Source: Caulobacter sp. 602-1
Lineage (GTDB): Bacteria; Pseudomonadota; Alphaproteobacteria; Caulobacterales; Caulobacteraceae
Length of the DNA stretch: 64,000 nucleotides
Assembly: GCF_003931565.1 (NCBI RefSeq)
Contig: NZ_RRYI01000009.1
Location: forward strand, 1 to 64,000
Direction: 5' to 3'
The position numbers and the translations under genes were made by a program. Shown here piece after piece: positions 1 through 14,630 of the stretch; position 1 is the first letter of the stretch, and each line of letters begins with the position of its first letter. A model generated the notes under the pieces. The model had not been told where the DNA came from and searched no databases. It was given only the letters and a program-made list of their open reading frames with translations.

Positions 1-116
1 GACTTCGCCAGCGTGATCGTGATCGCCGCCGTCAGCGTCGTCTTGCCATGGTCAACGTGACCGATGGTGCCGATGTTGCAGTGCGGCTTAGTGCGTTCGA
101 ACTTTTCCTTGGCCAT
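1..116 (-). CDS. tuf: Elongation factor Tu, 5' end only (partial)
   Basis: Only the first 38 codons are present; the gene runs off the left edge. The translation opens MAKEKFERTKPHCNIGTIGH and continues into the P-loop GHVDHGKTTLTAAI, the GTP-binding G1 motif of EF-Tu. EF-Tu delivers aminoacyl-tRNA to the ribosome. The ATG is at 114-116. The gene follows fusA on the same strand after a 117-nt gap that holds a perfect stem-loop, the usual rpsL-rpsG-fusA-tuf order. Confidence 0.95.
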   Translation of the reverse strand, partial: MAKEKFERTKPHCNIGTIGHVDHGKTTLTAAITITLAK

Positions 117-175
117 CTTCTTAGCTCCAGGACCCCAGAGGGGCCTTCAAAATAGGTGGGACTTCTGGGGTGTTG

Positions 176-201
176 CGAGAGGGTTCCAAGGAACCCTCTC
201 G
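176..201 (-). other. Perfect stem-loop between fusA and tuf
   Basis: CGAGAGGGTTCC (176-187) and GGAACCCTCTCG (190-201) form a perfect 12-bp inverted repeat with almost no loop. No U-run follows on the minus strand, so an RNA processing or stability element, or a partial attenuator adjusting tuf relative to fusA, is more likely than a strong terminator. Confidence 0.6.
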
Positions 202-233
202 ATCTCTAACCCACGCTTTTCCTTGGGAAAAGC

Positions 234-2312
<2,079 letters not shown>

Positions 2313-2361
2313 GATGAAGCTCTGCGTAGCGCTGCGGTGAGGCAGGGACATTTAAACGTGC

Positions 2362-2394
2362 GGCGCGGGCGGTTTATCGCAAACCGCCCGCGCC
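2362..2394 (-). other. Perfect stem-loop between rpsG and fusA
   Basis: GGCGCGGGCGGTTT (2362-2375), loop ATCGC, then AAACCGCCCGCGCC (2381-2394) form a perfect 14-bp GC-rich hairpin in the rpsG-fusA gap. No U-run follows. A processing or differential-stability role is inferred. Confidence 0.6.
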
Positions 2395-2419
2395 TGAAAG
2401 AGTGCTGGTCGCGAAAAGC

Positions 2420-2893
2420 TTACCAGCGATAGTGCGAGAACGCCCGGTTGGCTTCAGCCATCTTGTGGGTGTCTTCGCGCTTCTTCACGGCGGTGCCGCG
2501 GTTGTTCGAAGCGTCGAGCAGCTCACCAGCCAGCTTTTCGGTCATGGTGTTTTCACCGCGCTTGCGAGCGGCGGTCACCAGCCAACGGATGGCCAGGGCG
2601 CGGCGACGGTCCGGACGGACTTCAACCGGCACTTGGTACGTGGCGCCGCCGACGCGGCGCGAACGGACTTCGATCGCCGGAGCGACGTTGTCCAGAGCGG
2701 AGTGGAAGGTCTCAAGCGGACCTTGGTCCTTGCGCTTGGACTCCAGGATGTCGAAAGCACCATAGATGATGTTTTCGGCGACGGCTTTTTTGCCTTCGTA
2801 CATCACGTAGTTCATGAACTTCGTGACAACCAGATCCCCAAACTTGGGGTCCGGCAGGACTTGACGCTTCTCTGCGCGGCGACGGCGGGACAT
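2420..2893 (-). CDS. rpsG: 30S ribosomal protein S7
   Basis: This 157-aa protein starts MSRRRRAEKRQVLPDPKFGD and keeps the S7 core (FMNYVMYEGKKAVAENIIY, GGATYQVPVEVRPDRR, ALAIRWLV). S7 nucleates assembly of the 30S head and contacts the mRNA exit channel and E site. It lies 12 nt downstream of rpsL, so the two are co-transcribed and probably translationally linked. In enterobacteria S7 represses this operon through the rpsL-rpsG junction; the very short gap here would have to accommodate a different site, if feedback exists. Confidence 0.97.
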   Translation of the reverse strand: MSRRRRAEKRQVLPDPKFGDLVVTKFMNYVMYEGKKAVAENIIYGAFDILESKRKDQGPLETFHSALDNVAPAIEVRSRRVGGATYQVPVEVRPDRRRALAIRWLVTAARKRGENTMTEKLAGELLDASNNRGTAVKKREDTHKMAEANRAFSHYRW

Positions 2894-2905
2894 TCTTCTT
2901 TTTCC

Positions 2906-3277
2906 TTACTTCGGACGCTTGGCGCCGTAGAGCGAACGACGCTGCTTACGATCCTTGACACCTTGGGTGTCGAGGACGCCGCGCAGGATGTGATAACGGA
3001 CGCCGGGCAAGTCCTTGACGCGGCCGCCGCGGATGAGCACCACCGAGTGCTCCTGCAGATTGTGGCCTTCGCCCGGAATGTAGCACACGGCTTCGATGCC
3101 AGTGGTCAGACGGACCTTGGCGACCTTACGCAGAGCCGAGTTCGGCTTCTTCGGGGTCGTGGTGTAGACGCGCGTGCAGACGCCGCGACGTTGGGGGCAG
3201 CCCTTCAGGGCCGGCACCTTGTTCCGCACCGGCTTCGGAGAGCGCGGCTTACGGATGAGCTGGTTAATGGTAGGCAT
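2906..3277 (-). CDS. rpsL: 30S ribosomal protein S12
   Basis: This 123-aa decoding-centre protein begins MPTINQLIRKPRSPK. The streptomycin-determining loop TTPKKPNSALRKVAKV carries the wild-type Lys at the K42 equivalent, and GGRVKDLPGVRYHI carries wild-type Lys87 and Asp88 equivalents. From sequence alone a streptomycin-susceptible ribosome is expected. The reading frame is open further upstream, but family alignment fixes the start at 3277. It is the first gene of the str operon and is driven by the promoter at 3485-3513 through a leader of about 200 nt. Confidence 0.97.
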   Translation of the reverse strand: MPTINQLIRKPRSPKPVRNKVPALKGCPQRRGVCTRVYTTTPKKPNSALRKVAKVRLTTGIEAVCYIPGEGHNLQEHSVVLIRGGRVKDLPGVRYHILRGVLDTQGVKDRKQRRSLYGAKRPK

Positions 3278-3671
3278 TAAGTCTCTGCTCTGATGGAAGC
3301 GTGTGCCTTTCGGCCGGGGCGCTTCAGGTCCTTGTCTTTGTTGTTCTTGGTTCAAGGCTCCGCTTGGAGACCCGATAAACACGAAACTCGCCGGGGCGCG
3401 GGAAGCACACCGGCGGGTTCTCCGCCCGCGAGGACGGAAGCTCATCGGAACGGACGCGAACGACCGCCTCGAAAAAGAGCGCGGTATGTACTCGCGAAGG
3501 GGCTCAACGTCAACCGCCTGTTCCCGCGCCGGTTAACGCCGCCTTAAGGAGCCTCCCAAGGCCAAGATTTCGCCACCGCAAGCTGTGCAGGCTCGCGTCG
3601 GGATGGAGCGCCTTGTCTCATCCGCCTCGCGCACCACGTGGGGAGGGCGACGGCAAGGCTGGGGAGGCCAG
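3278..3671. other. Intergenic region between rpsL and a divergent membrane-protein gene
   Basis: This 394-nt gap holds the str promoter and the roughly 200-nt rpsL leader on the minus strand, and the Shine-Dalgarno GGGGAGG (3661-3667) of the divergent gene on the plus strand. Open frames across it look like coding shadows, and I see no further gene. Confidence 0.6.
3485..3513 (-). promoter_or_regulatory. Sigma-73-type promoter of the rpsL-rpsG-fusA-tuf operon
   Basis: On the minus strand the -35 element TTGACG (3508-3513) is separated by exactly 17 nt from the -10 element TACATA (3485-3490). The start of transcription would fall near 3478, leaving about 200 nt of leader before rpsL. Spacing and -35 quality are close to the housekeeping consensus. 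Confidence 0.7.
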
Positions 3672-4454
3672 GTGAGAGTCATCGTGAGGCGCGGCAGGGA
3701 CAATCGGCGGCGGGCGACGATTCTCGCCGGATCTTTGCTGCTGCACGTGGCGCTTCTGGCCTGGCTGGCGATTCCCGCGCGGCCTCTGCTTGAGACCATG
3801 GTCGCCGACGACCTGTCGGTGATGACCCTGGACCTTGAGCGTCCGGTTCCCGAGACGCGTCCGGAGCCCCGCCCCGCGCCCGCCTCGGCGGCGACCGCCG
3901 CGCCCTCGCCCGCCCCGTCCTTCCAGGCGCGCGCGCCGGCCCGGTCCGCGCCGGCCGGCGTTCCGACCCTGTCGGTTCCCGCGACGGGAATCGCCCGCCC
4001 GGGAACGGCGATCCGTCCCGCGCCGCTGCCCGGCGAAGGCGCGGGCGACCTGAAGACGGCCCTGCGGGGCAGCGCCACGGGCTGCGTCAGCGCCGACGCC
4101 GTCGGCCTGAACCGTCGCGAGCGCGAGAAGTGCGACGAGCGCTTCGGCGCCGCCCCGCCGCGCGGGACCTATGCCGGCCCGCTGAACGCGGCCAAGGCGC
4201 GCGAGTTCGAGGCCCAGGCGATCATGCAGGAGCTGGCCCGCAAGGCGAACGAAGCGCCGATGGGGCTGGGTGTCGACCATCGCAGCAAGGACCAGCCCGG
4301 CACGATGAAGGAAATCCCGTTCGTGCTCGGCGCCGAACAGGACGGCCTGGGTCGCACGCGTAACGCCCAGCAGCAGCGCCTCAAGCAGCTGCGCGACTAC
4401 GACAAGGCCGACGCCCGCGCCAAGCAGCGGTCCCGCGAGAACGACCAGCGCTAG
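3672..4454 (+). CDS. TonB/TolA-like single-pass membrane protein of unknown function
   Basis: I do not recognise the gene. With a GTG start at 3672, placed 4 nt after the Shine-Dalgarno GGGGAGG, the product is 260 aa. It has a basic N-terminus (VRRGRDNRRR), one membrane segment (ATILAGSLLLHVALLAWLA) of the kind seen in TonB/TolA anchors, then a long Pro/Ala-rich periplasmic stretch. The C-terminal part is charged, with GCVSADAVGLNRREREKC and a K/R/E/Q-rich tail. The final TonB C-terminal fold is not evident. It is divergent from the str operon and upstream of a CocE-type hydrolase. An upstream ATG at 3585 is less likely because it lacks a ribosome-binding site. Confidence 0.7.
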   Translation: MRVIVRRGRDNRRRATILAGSLLLHVALLAWLAIPARPLLETMVADDLSVMTLDLERPVPETRPEPRPAPASAATAAPSPAPSFQARAPARSAPAGVPTLSVPATGIARPGTAIRPAPLPGEGAGDLKTALRGSATGCVSADAVGLNRREREKCDERFGAAPPRGTYAGPLNAAKAREFEAQAIMQELARKANEAPMGLGVDHRSKDQPGTMKEIPFVLGAEQDGLGRTRNAQQQRLKQLRDYDKADARAKQRSRENDQR

Positions 4455-4561
4455 AAAGCGAACCGCCGAAAAAGGGGTTTCCTCCGTACGCCCTCGGAAT
4501 ACCCTCCCCGCCAGGTTGGCGCGCGGGCTCAAGGGGCGCGCCTTGGTTGTGAGGGGACGTC

Positions 4562-6469
4562 ATGCGTTTTTCGGCTTCATTGTGCGCCGCGCTGATCCTG
4601 GTCACGTCGACGGCTCCGTCGGCGGCGATGGCCCAGGACTATTCGCAATTTTCCGACGCCGCGCTCGATCGCGAACTGGCGGCCAAGGCCGACGTGCAGC
4701 TGTACGTCATGGTGCCGATGCGCGACGGCGTGCGGCTGGCGACCCACGTCTATCGCCCCAAGGGCGCGACCGGGCCGCTGCCGACCATCCTGATCAAGAC
4801 GCCCTATAACGAGATGCCCTACAAGGCCGCCAGCACCCGCAACGCGCTGGACGCCATCAAGCACGGCTACGCCCTGGTGCTGCAGAACGAGCGCGGCCGC
4901 TACTATTCCGAAGGCGAGTGGGAGATCCTGGGTCATCCGCAGACCGACGGCTATGACACCCTGACCTGGATCGCCAAGCAGAGCTGGTCGAACGGCAAGG
5001 TCGGCACGCGCGGCTGCTCGTCGACGGCCGAATGGCAGCTGGCCCTGGCCGGCCAGAACCACCCGGCCCACGCCGCCATGGTTCCGCAATCGTCGGGCGC
5101 CGGCATCGGCAAGGTCGGCGAGTTCCAGGAACAGGGCAACTGGTACACCGGCGGCGTGCCGCGCAACCTGTTCTTCGTCTGGCTGTACGGCGTCGACAAT
5201 CCGTTGCGCGCCCAGCCGCCCAAGGGGCTGGATTCCAAGACCATCGCCCGCCTGGCCAAGTACAACGACCTGGAGGCCAAGAAGCCCGAGGTGAACTGGC
5301 CCACCCAGATCCGCCACCTGCCGGTCAACGAGATGCTGCAGGACCTGGGCGAGCCCAAGGGCACGTTCGAGGAACTGATCAACCGCGACGGCCCGGCCGA
5401 CCCGGCCTGGCGCAAGGGCGGCCTCTATCACGACGACAAGGGCTGGGGCGTCCCGGCCCTGTGGTTCAATTCTTGGTACGACGTGTCGATCGGCCCGAAC
5501 ATGGCCCTGTTCAACCACGCCCGCGCGGTGAAATCGGACAAGGAAGCCAGCGACAACCAGTACGCCATCGTCACGCCCAGCAACCACTGCGGCTTCAACG
5601 CCCGCGTGCTGCAGGCCCCCTACAAGTCCGGCGACCGCGACATGGGCACGGTCAATTTCGACGCCGACAAGGAGGTCTACGCCTTCTTCGACCGCTGGCT
5701 GAAAGGCGACGTCAACGCCTTCCCGAAGTCGACGCCGCCGGTCCGCTACTATTCGATGGGCGCCAACAGCTGGAAGCAATCGGCCCAGTGGCCGCCGGAG
5801 GGCTCGGCTCCGATGAAGCTCTATCTGCGCTCCAGCGGCCGCGCCAACAGCCTGGCCGGCGACGGCAGGCTGACGGCGGTCGCGCCGGGGGCCGGCGAGC
5901 AGGCCGACCGCTACGCCTATGATCCGGCCAATCCGGTCCAGACCGTGGGCGGCGGCGATTGCTGCAACGGCGGCCTGGTCATCGCCGGGGCCTTCGACCA
6001 GCGCGGCGTCGAGACCCGCGACGACGTGCTCGTCTACACCAGCGAGCCGCTGACCGAGCCGCTGGAGGTCTCCGGCTTCGTCCGCGCGGTCCTGAAGGTC
6101 TCGTCGGACGCCAAGGACACCGACTTCGCCGTCAAGCTGGTCGACGTCGGGCCGGACGGCACGGCCTATATCCTGGGCGACACCATCATGCGGGCCCGCT
6201 ATCGCGACAGCTACGAGAAGCCCGCGATGATGACGGCCGGCCAGACCTACACGGTCAAACCGACGCCGATCACCACCAGCAACACCTTCCTGCCCGGCCA
6301 CCGCATCCGCGTGGAGGTCACCTCGTCCAACTTCCCGAAGTTCGTCCGCAACCTGAACACCGGCGGCGACAACGAGAAGGAGACCAAGTTCGTGGTGGCC
6401 AATAACGCGATCCACCACGCGGCGGGGGATGAATCCTACATCGAGCTGCCGGTGGTGGGGCGGAAGTAG
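4562..6469 (+). CDS. Secreted CocE/NonD-family alpha/beta hydrolase (X-Pro dipeptidyl-peptidase-like)
   Basis: This 635-aa serine hydrolase has a signal peptide (LCAALILVTSTAPSAAMAQ, cleavage near residue 25), so it is probably periplasmic or exported. The peptidase S15 fold follows: MVPMRDGVRLATHVYRP, then nucleophile region VGTRGCSSTAEWQLALA with Ser153 as likely catalytic serine. The acid is in LWFNSWYDVSIGP, the histidine in PSNHCGF, and the C-terminal part is the X-Pro dipeptidyl-peptidase jelly roll. The family includes cocaine esterase, glutaryl-7-ACA acylases and X-Pro peptidases, so the substrate cannot be read from sequence. The start is supported by GAGGGGACGTC before the ATG. A strong hairpin lies just after the stop. 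Confidence 0.88.
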   Translation: MRFSASLCAALILVTSTAPSAAMAQDYSQFSDAALDRELAAKADVQLYVMVPMRDGVRLATHVYRPKGATGPLPTILIKTPYNEMPYKAASTRNALDAIKHGYALVLQNERGRYYSEGEWEILGHPQTDGYDTLTWIAKQSWSNGKVGTRGCSSTAEWQLALAGQNHPAHAAMVPQSSGAGIGKVGEFQEQGNWYTGGVPRNLFFVWLYGVDNPLRAQPPKGLDSKTIARLAKYNDLEAKKPEVNWPTQIRHLPVNEMLQDLGEPKGTFEELINRDGPADPAWRKGGLYHDDKGWGVPALWFNSWYDVSIGPNMALFNHARAVKSDKEASDNQYAIVTPSNHCGFNARVLQAPYKSGDRDMGTVNFDADKEVYAFFDRWLKGDVNAFPKSTPPVRYYSMGANSWKQSAQWPPEGSAPMKLYLRSSGRANSLAGDGRLTAVAPGAGEQADRYAYDPANPVQTVGGGDCCNGGLVIAGAFDQRGVETRDDVLVYTSEPLTEPLEVSGFVRAVLKVSSDAKDTDFAVKLVDVGPDGTAYILGDTIMRARYRDSYEKPAMMTAGQTYTVKPTPITTSNTFLPGHRIRVEVTSSNFPKFVRNLNTGGDNEKETKFVVANNAIHHAAGDESYIELPVVGRK

Positions 6470-6481
6470 GCGAGACCGCGC

Positions 6482-6518
6482 CGGCCCCTCCCTCTCTCAG
6501 CGAGAGAGGGAGGGGCCG
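6482..6518. terminator. Perfect 17-bp hairpin after the CocE-type gene
   Basis: CGGCCCCTCCCTCTCTC (6482-6498) and its exact complement (6502-6518) flank a 3-nt loop, 12 nt after the stop codon. There is no U-run, so it may stop transcription poorly by itself, but its place and stability fit a 3'-end element. Confidence 0.6.
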
Positions 6519-6597
6519 ATGAGGTCACGCGACAAGCCGCCCCGCGGTCACTATCTACGCAGCACGATCGAATAGAGTGACCTGAAAGGACGACGAC

Positions 6598-7071
6598 ATG
6601 GCTTTGCTCGACCAGCTCAAGGCTGACCAACTGGCGGCGCGCAAGCAGAACGATCGCCTGAAGGCCGACCTGCTCACCACCTTGATCGGCGAAGCCACGC
6701 AGATCACGACCGAGGAATTCAAACGCGGCGTGACCGAGGTCACCGATGACAAGGTCGTCGCCACCGTCGCCAAGTTCTCGAAGAACAGCAAGCTGACGCT
6801 GGAAAACCTTGCGTCCGAACGCGCCCGCCTGGCCGAGGCCGGCGGCGATGCGTCGAAGGTGGACGAGCGGATCAAGGCGGCCGAGACCGAACTGGCGATC
6901 CTGTCGTCGTACGGCCCCAAGCAGATGACGGAAGCCGAACTGCGCGCGGCCATCGACGCCTTCAAGGCCAACAACCCCGACGCCAATGTCGGGGCGATCA
7001 TGGCCCACCTGAAGACCAACTTCGGCGGTCAGTACGACGGCAAGGCGGCCAGCGCCCTGGCCAAGGGCTAG
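6598..7071 (+). CDS. GatB/YqeY domain protein
   Basis: This 157-aa stand-alone YqeY protein is related to the tail domain of the GatB subunit of tRNA-dependent amidotransferase. Matching motifs include LKADLLTTLIGEATQI at residues 22-37, the charged helical middle, and the C-terminal tRNA-binding-like segment ending NVGAIMAHLKTNFGGQYDGK. Its exact function is unsettled. The GAAAGGACGACGAC sequence before the ATG supports the start. The gene is convergent with the chemoreceptor gene downstream. Confidence 0.9.
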   Translation: MALLDQLKADQLAARKQNDRLKADLLTTLIGEATQITTEEFKRGVTEVTDDKVVATVAKFSKNSKLTLENLASERARLAEAGGDASKVDERIKAAETELAILSSYGPKQMTEAELRAAIDAFKANNPDANVGAIMAHLKTNFGGQYDGKAASALAKG

Positions 7072-7089
7072 ACCGCCTTCCTCTCCCGC

Positions 7090-7116
7090 CCCTCCCTCTA
7101 TGAGAGAAGGGCTTTT
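7090..7116 (+). terminator. Rho-independent terminator of the YqeY gene
   Basis: CCCTCCCTCT, loop ATG, AGAGAAGGG, followed by CTTTT on the plus strand. The stem has a one-base bulge. Its end overlaps the stop codon of the convergent chemoreceptor gene by two bases. Confidence 0.6.
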
Positions 7117-8908
7117 AGGCCGCTCGGCGCATCGACGCCGCGCCGCCGACCTTGAAGCGTTGGACGAGGGCGGCGAGGCCGTTGACCTCGTCCAGCAGCG
7201 CCTGGCTGGAAGCCGCCGAGCGGCTGGCCATGGCCGTCGTATGCTGGGTGCCCTGGTCCATCTGGTTCACGGCCGTATTGACCTGTGACAGGCCGGCGGA
7301 CTGTTCCTGGGCCGAGGCGGCGATCTCGGTGATCACGCCGCTGATCGCGCCGACCTGGTTGGCGATGCGCTGCAAGGTCTCGCCCGCCGCGCCGACGAGC
7401 GACACGCCCGCCTCCACCTGGCGCGCCGAGTCGCCGATGTGGATCTTGATCTCCTTGGCCGCGTCGGCCGAGCGCTGGGCCAAGGCCCGCACCTCCTGGG
7501 CGACGACCGCGAAGCCGCGACCGGCCTCGCCCGCACGAGCGGCCTCGACGCCGGCGTTCAGGGCCAGAAGGTTGGTCTGGAAGGCGATCTCGTCGATCAC
7601 CCCGATGATCTGGGCCACCTGGCGCGACGAGGCCTCGATGCCGCCGATCGCCTCGACCGCCGAGGCCACGACCTCGCGGCTGCGACCGGCCTCGGCCTGG
7701 GCGTCGCCGACCGCGCGGTGGGCTTCCTTGGCGCCATCGGCCGTGCGGCGGACGGTGGCGGTGATCTCGTCGAGCGCGGCGGCGGTCTCTTCCAGGCTGG
7801 CGGCCTGGGCCTCGCTGCGGCGCGACAGATCGTCGGCGGCGCTGGCGATGCCGCCGGCTCCGGCGTTCAGGCCCGACACGGCCGAGACCACGGCGCCCAT
7901 GGCGTCTTCCAGGCCCTCCACGGCGCGATTGAAGTCGGCGCGCAGGCCTTCGTAGTCGGGGGCGAAGGGTTCGCTCAGGCGCACGGTCAGGTCGCCGGCC
8001 GACAGGCGGTGGAGGCTCTCGGCCAGGCGGCGCACCACCTGGGCCTGCTCACCCGCGCGGCGGGCGTTGTCGGCGCCGGTGGCGTCGCGCTCGGCTTCCG
8101 AAGCCTCGCGATGGGCGGCGGCCTCGGCGGCGATGCGCCTCTTCTCCAGCGCCTCGTCGCGGAAGCGATGCACGGCGTCGGCCATCAGGCCGATATCGTC
8201 CGCTCGGCCGGCGAACGGCAGGGTGACGGCGAGGTCGCCGCCCATCAGCCGGCTCATGGCGTCGCGCAAGGTCGACAGCGGCGAGAGCTGGCGACGGGTC
8301 ATGAGCACCGAGAGGCCGCCCCCGGCCGCGCCCAGCAGCACGCAGGCCAGCGCCAGCAGGGTCACCTGGCGATAGACCGGCTGGAAGTAGTCGGCCTGGG
8401 GCACGCCGACATAGAGCACGCCGATCACCTGGCCCGACGCGTCCTTGATCGGATCGTAGGCGACGAAGAACGGCTTGCCGAGGATCTTGGCCTCGCCGCG
8501 ATAGGCCTCGCCCCTGCCCAGCACCGCGTCGTGGACGGGCCCCCGGGCCAAGGAGGTGCCGACGGCGCGCGAGCCGTCGTCCTTGGTGACGTTGGTGGTG
8601 ATGCGCGTGTCGCCCATGAAGACGGTGGCGGTGCCGCCGACCAGGGCCTTGACGCGATCGACGCCGTCGAAGTCGCCGTTCAGCGCATGGTCGCCGACCA
8701 GCAGCTTGTCGCCCTCGCGGCGGAAGCTCTTGCCCCGCTCGCCGATGACGTCCCACGCCACCCGCATGCTGGCCTCCTGCGCCTGCGTCGCCTGACGACG
8801 GGCGAAGTCCAGCGAGCTGTGCGCCACGATCGCCAGGACCGCGACGGTCAGGACGAGGAAGGCGGCGGCGATGGTCAGGCTGACCTTGGTCGAGATGCTG
8901 GCGCGCAT
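7115..8908 (-). CDS. Methyl-accepting chemotaxis protein with a periplasmic Cache-type sensor
   Basis: This 597-aa transmembrane chemoreceptor has TM1 at about residues 11-32 and a periplasmic single-Cache-like domain (VFMGDTRITTNVTKDDGSR, GEAKILGKPFFVAYDPI, GQVIGVLYVGVP). TM2 is near residues 183-203, followed by a HAMP domain and a long signalling coiled coil. The hairpin tip IGVIDEIAFQTNLLALNAGV EAARAGEAGRGFAVVAQEVR is typical of MCPs that bind CheA/CheW. No CheR-binding pentapeptide is seen at the C-terminus (KVGGAASMRRAA). The ligand cannot be predicted. The start is uncertain: ATG at 8908 gives a normal short N-terminus, while a TTG at 8935 with AGGA upstream would add nine residues. 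Confidence 0.93.
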   Translation of the reverse strand: MRASISTKVSLTIAAAFLVLTVAVLAIVAHSSLDFARRQATQAQEASMRVAWDVIGERGKSFRREGDKLLVGDHALNGDFDGVDRVKALVGGTATVFMGDTRITTNVTKDDGSRAVGTSLARGPVHDAVLGRGEAYRGEAKILGKPFFVAYDPIKDASGQVIGVLYVGVPQADYFQPVYRQVTLLALACVLLGAAGGGLSVLMTRRQLSPLSTLRDAMSRLMGGDLAVTLPFAGRADDIGLMADAVHRFRDEALEKRRIAAEAAAHREASEAERDATGADNARRAGEQAQVVRRLAESLHRLSAGDLTVRLSEPFAPDYEGLRADFNRAVEGLEDAMGAVVSAVSGLNAGAGGIASAADDLSRRSEAQAASLEETAAALDEITATVRRTADGAKEAHRAVGDAQAEAGRSREVVASAVEAIGGIEASSRQVAQIIGVIDEIAFQTNLLALNAGVEAARAGEAGRGFAVVAQEVRALAQRSADAAKEIKIHIGDSARQVEAGVSLVGAAGETLQRIANQVGAISGVITEIAASAQEQSAGLSQVNTAVNQMDQGTQHTTAMASRSAASSQALLDEVNGLAALVQRFKVGGAASMRRAA

Positions 8909-9209
8909 GAGCTCTGGGCTTTTGAGGCGGATCAAGATCCTGCATCGCCCGCATGGTTTAAAATCTTGATGAATATCAACGTTATGAAAACGTCACCACG
9001 ACCTGCCGCGACGTTCTGTCGCAGCGGCGTTGCATGCTGGGACGGCGTCCAGCGGTCGAGTTGGTCCCTCTCGGACGGCGACTCCGGCTCCCCGAACGTC
9101 GCGGCCAGCGTCGGGTCGGGCGAGGTCGGCGGAACGCTCGGCGTCCCCCGGGGTTGTGCAAGCGTCTCGCGGCGCGCCCGCGCCCCCTTCCCGTCCCCGA
9201 GGTTCGATC
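8909..9209. other. Divergent intergenic region between chemoreceptor and DUF883-like gene
   Basis: These 301 nt include an AT-richer patch (8955-8990) just upstream of the chemoreceptor and a SigT-like promoter for the rightward gene at 9131-9155. No other gene or clear repeat is visible. Confidence 0.5.
9131..9155 (+). promoter_or_regulatory. EcfG/SigT-like promoter of the DUF883-like gene
   Basis: GGAAC (9131-9135), 16 nt, then GGTT (9152-9155). This matches the alphaproteobacterial general-stress consensus GGAAC-N16/17-CGTT with one mismatch in the -10 box. It lies about 55 nt before the start codon. Confidence 0.45.
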
Positions 9210-9548
9210 ATGACCGACTATGCCGACAGCCTGACTCCCCAGACGACCGCCAAAGCCGCCCGCGCCAAGGTCGAGCCCAAGCTCAAGGCCGTCGCGAGCA
9301 GCGCCCACGACGCCTATGACAGCCTCAAGGAGGTCGCCTCCGAGGCGGTCGACGAAACCCGCGCCCGGGTCAAGGACATCGCCGCCCAGGCCAGCGACGA
9401 GATCCAGACCCGCTATGGCGACCTCGAAGCCTGGGCGCGACTGAAGCCGGCCCGGGCCCTGGGTATCGCGGCCGGTCTCGGCGTGGTCCTGGGCCTGTTG
9501 CTCCGCGGCCGCTCGACCAAGACCATCTACGTGCGCGAACCGCGCTAG
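9210..9548 (+). CDS. DUF883/ElaB-like membrane-anchored stress protein
   Basis: This 112-aa protein has a long amphipathic helical N-terminal part rich in Ala, Lys, Glu and Asp (about residues 10-80). A C-terminal hydrophobic segment (ALGIAAGLGVVLGLLLRG) and a short basic tail (STKTIYVREPR) follow. This layout is that of the DUF883/ElaB/YqjD family, C-tail-anchored inner-membrane proteins linked in E. coli to stationary phase and ribosome association. The start at 9210 is set by GAGG 7 nt upstream. The SigT-like promoter upstream fits a general stress gene; that link is inferred. Confidence 0.8.
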   Translation: MTDYADSLTPQTTAKAARAKVEPKLKAVASSAHDAYDSLKEVASEAVDETRARVKDIAAQASDEIQTRYGDLEAWARLKPARALGIAAGLGVVLGLLLRGRSTKTIYVREPR

Positions 9549-9550
9549 CC

Positions 9551-10252
9551 CTAGTCGCCCAGCACCTTCCTGAGCGACGCCTCGATCTGGCCGCCGCACC
9601 AGGTGTCGCCGTAGTCCTCGCGGGCCTTGTCGGCCAGCGCGCGCAGCGGCGGCAGCTGGGCGACGCGACGGACCAGGGCGGCGGTCATGGGCGCGGCCTC
9701 GTCGAGAAGCTCGCCGATCGACGCGAAGCGCTCGGTCAGGGTCGACCACAGGGTGGCGGTGACGACATCGGCGACGCCGGGCGTCTCGCCGCCCAGCAGG
9801 AAGCCGGCGTCGGCCGTCAGGCCATGACGGCGGCCGGTCTCTTCCCAGAAGGACATCCATTTCTTCAGGCGGGGCACGAATGCGGCCCAGCGCTTGTCGG
9901 TCCACATCTCGCGCCCGCCGTCATTGGTCATCTCGTCGATGACGTCGTTGGCGTCGCAGACGATCTTCAGCGTCAGGGCGCGCAGCTCCGGCGTCGACGG
10001 CAGCAGGTCCAGCGTCTCGCCCAGATAGAGGACGATCGCCGGCGTCTGCGCGATGGCGACCTTGGCCTTCTTGTCGACCAGCATCGGCGGTCCCATGAAC
10101 GGGACCGGCATGGCCTTCACCGGCCCGCCCATCAGGTCCGCGATCGCCGCGTCGCCGCCTTCCGTCCAGCTCTTGCCGGCATGGGCCAGGACGGCGCGCA
10201 CGAACTGCCCGCGAAACGGCGCGGACCAGTAGTAGAGCTCGTAATCGGACAT
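9551..10252 (-). CDS. Glutathione S-transferase family protein
   Basis: This 233-aa cytosolic protein starts MSDYELYYWSAPFRGQFVRA and has the thioredoxin-like N-domain with the cis-Pro region (MPVPFMGPPMLVD) and a glutathione-binding AIAQTPAIVLYLGE segment (about residues 66-79). An all-helical C-domain with GVADVVTATLW follows. The N-terminal loop has Tyr/Ser residues in place to activate the thiol, but the class and substrate cannot be named. Its 3' end lies 2 nt from the convergent DUF883-like gene. It is downstream of the rpoC terminator, so it needs its own promoter, which I could not define. Confidence 0.88.
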   Translation of the reverse strand: MSDYELYYWSAPFRGQFVRAVLAHAGKSWTEGGDAAIADLMGGPVKAMPVPFMGPPMLVDKKAKVAIAQTPAIVLYLGETLDLLPSTPELRALTLKIVCDANDVIDEMTNDGGREMWTDKRWAAFVPRLKKWMSFWEETGRRHGLTADAGFLLGGETPGVADVVTATLWSTLTERFASIGELLDEAAPMTAALVRRVAQLPPLRALADKAREDYGDTWCGGQIEASLRKVLGD

Positions 10253-10286
10253 GGCGTTCTCCAGTCGCTGAACGTCCCGGACAACG

Positions 10287-10314
10287 AAAAAGGCCCGGGA
10301 TCGCTCCCGGGCCT
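10287..10314 (-). terminator. Rho-independent terminator of rpoBC
   Basis: Minus-strand hairpin AGGCCCGGGA / TCCCGGGCCT (10291-10314, perfect 10-bp stem, 4-nt loop), followed by a TTTTT run (10286-10291). It is 28 nt past the rpoC stop and isolates rpoBC from the GST gene. Confidence 0.88.
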
Positions 10315-10341
10315 TTCCGTATCTCCTCTAAGCCAGAAGGC

Positions 10342-14532
<4,191 letters not shown>

Positions 14533-14630
14533 CTTGGTTCCTTCTGCGGGACTGCCCGCGAAAATTCAAAGTTGGAGAGGGCTGACGGAAGGCCCCTCCC
14601 CCGCGATCACGCGGAGGAGGGAGGTTCGGA

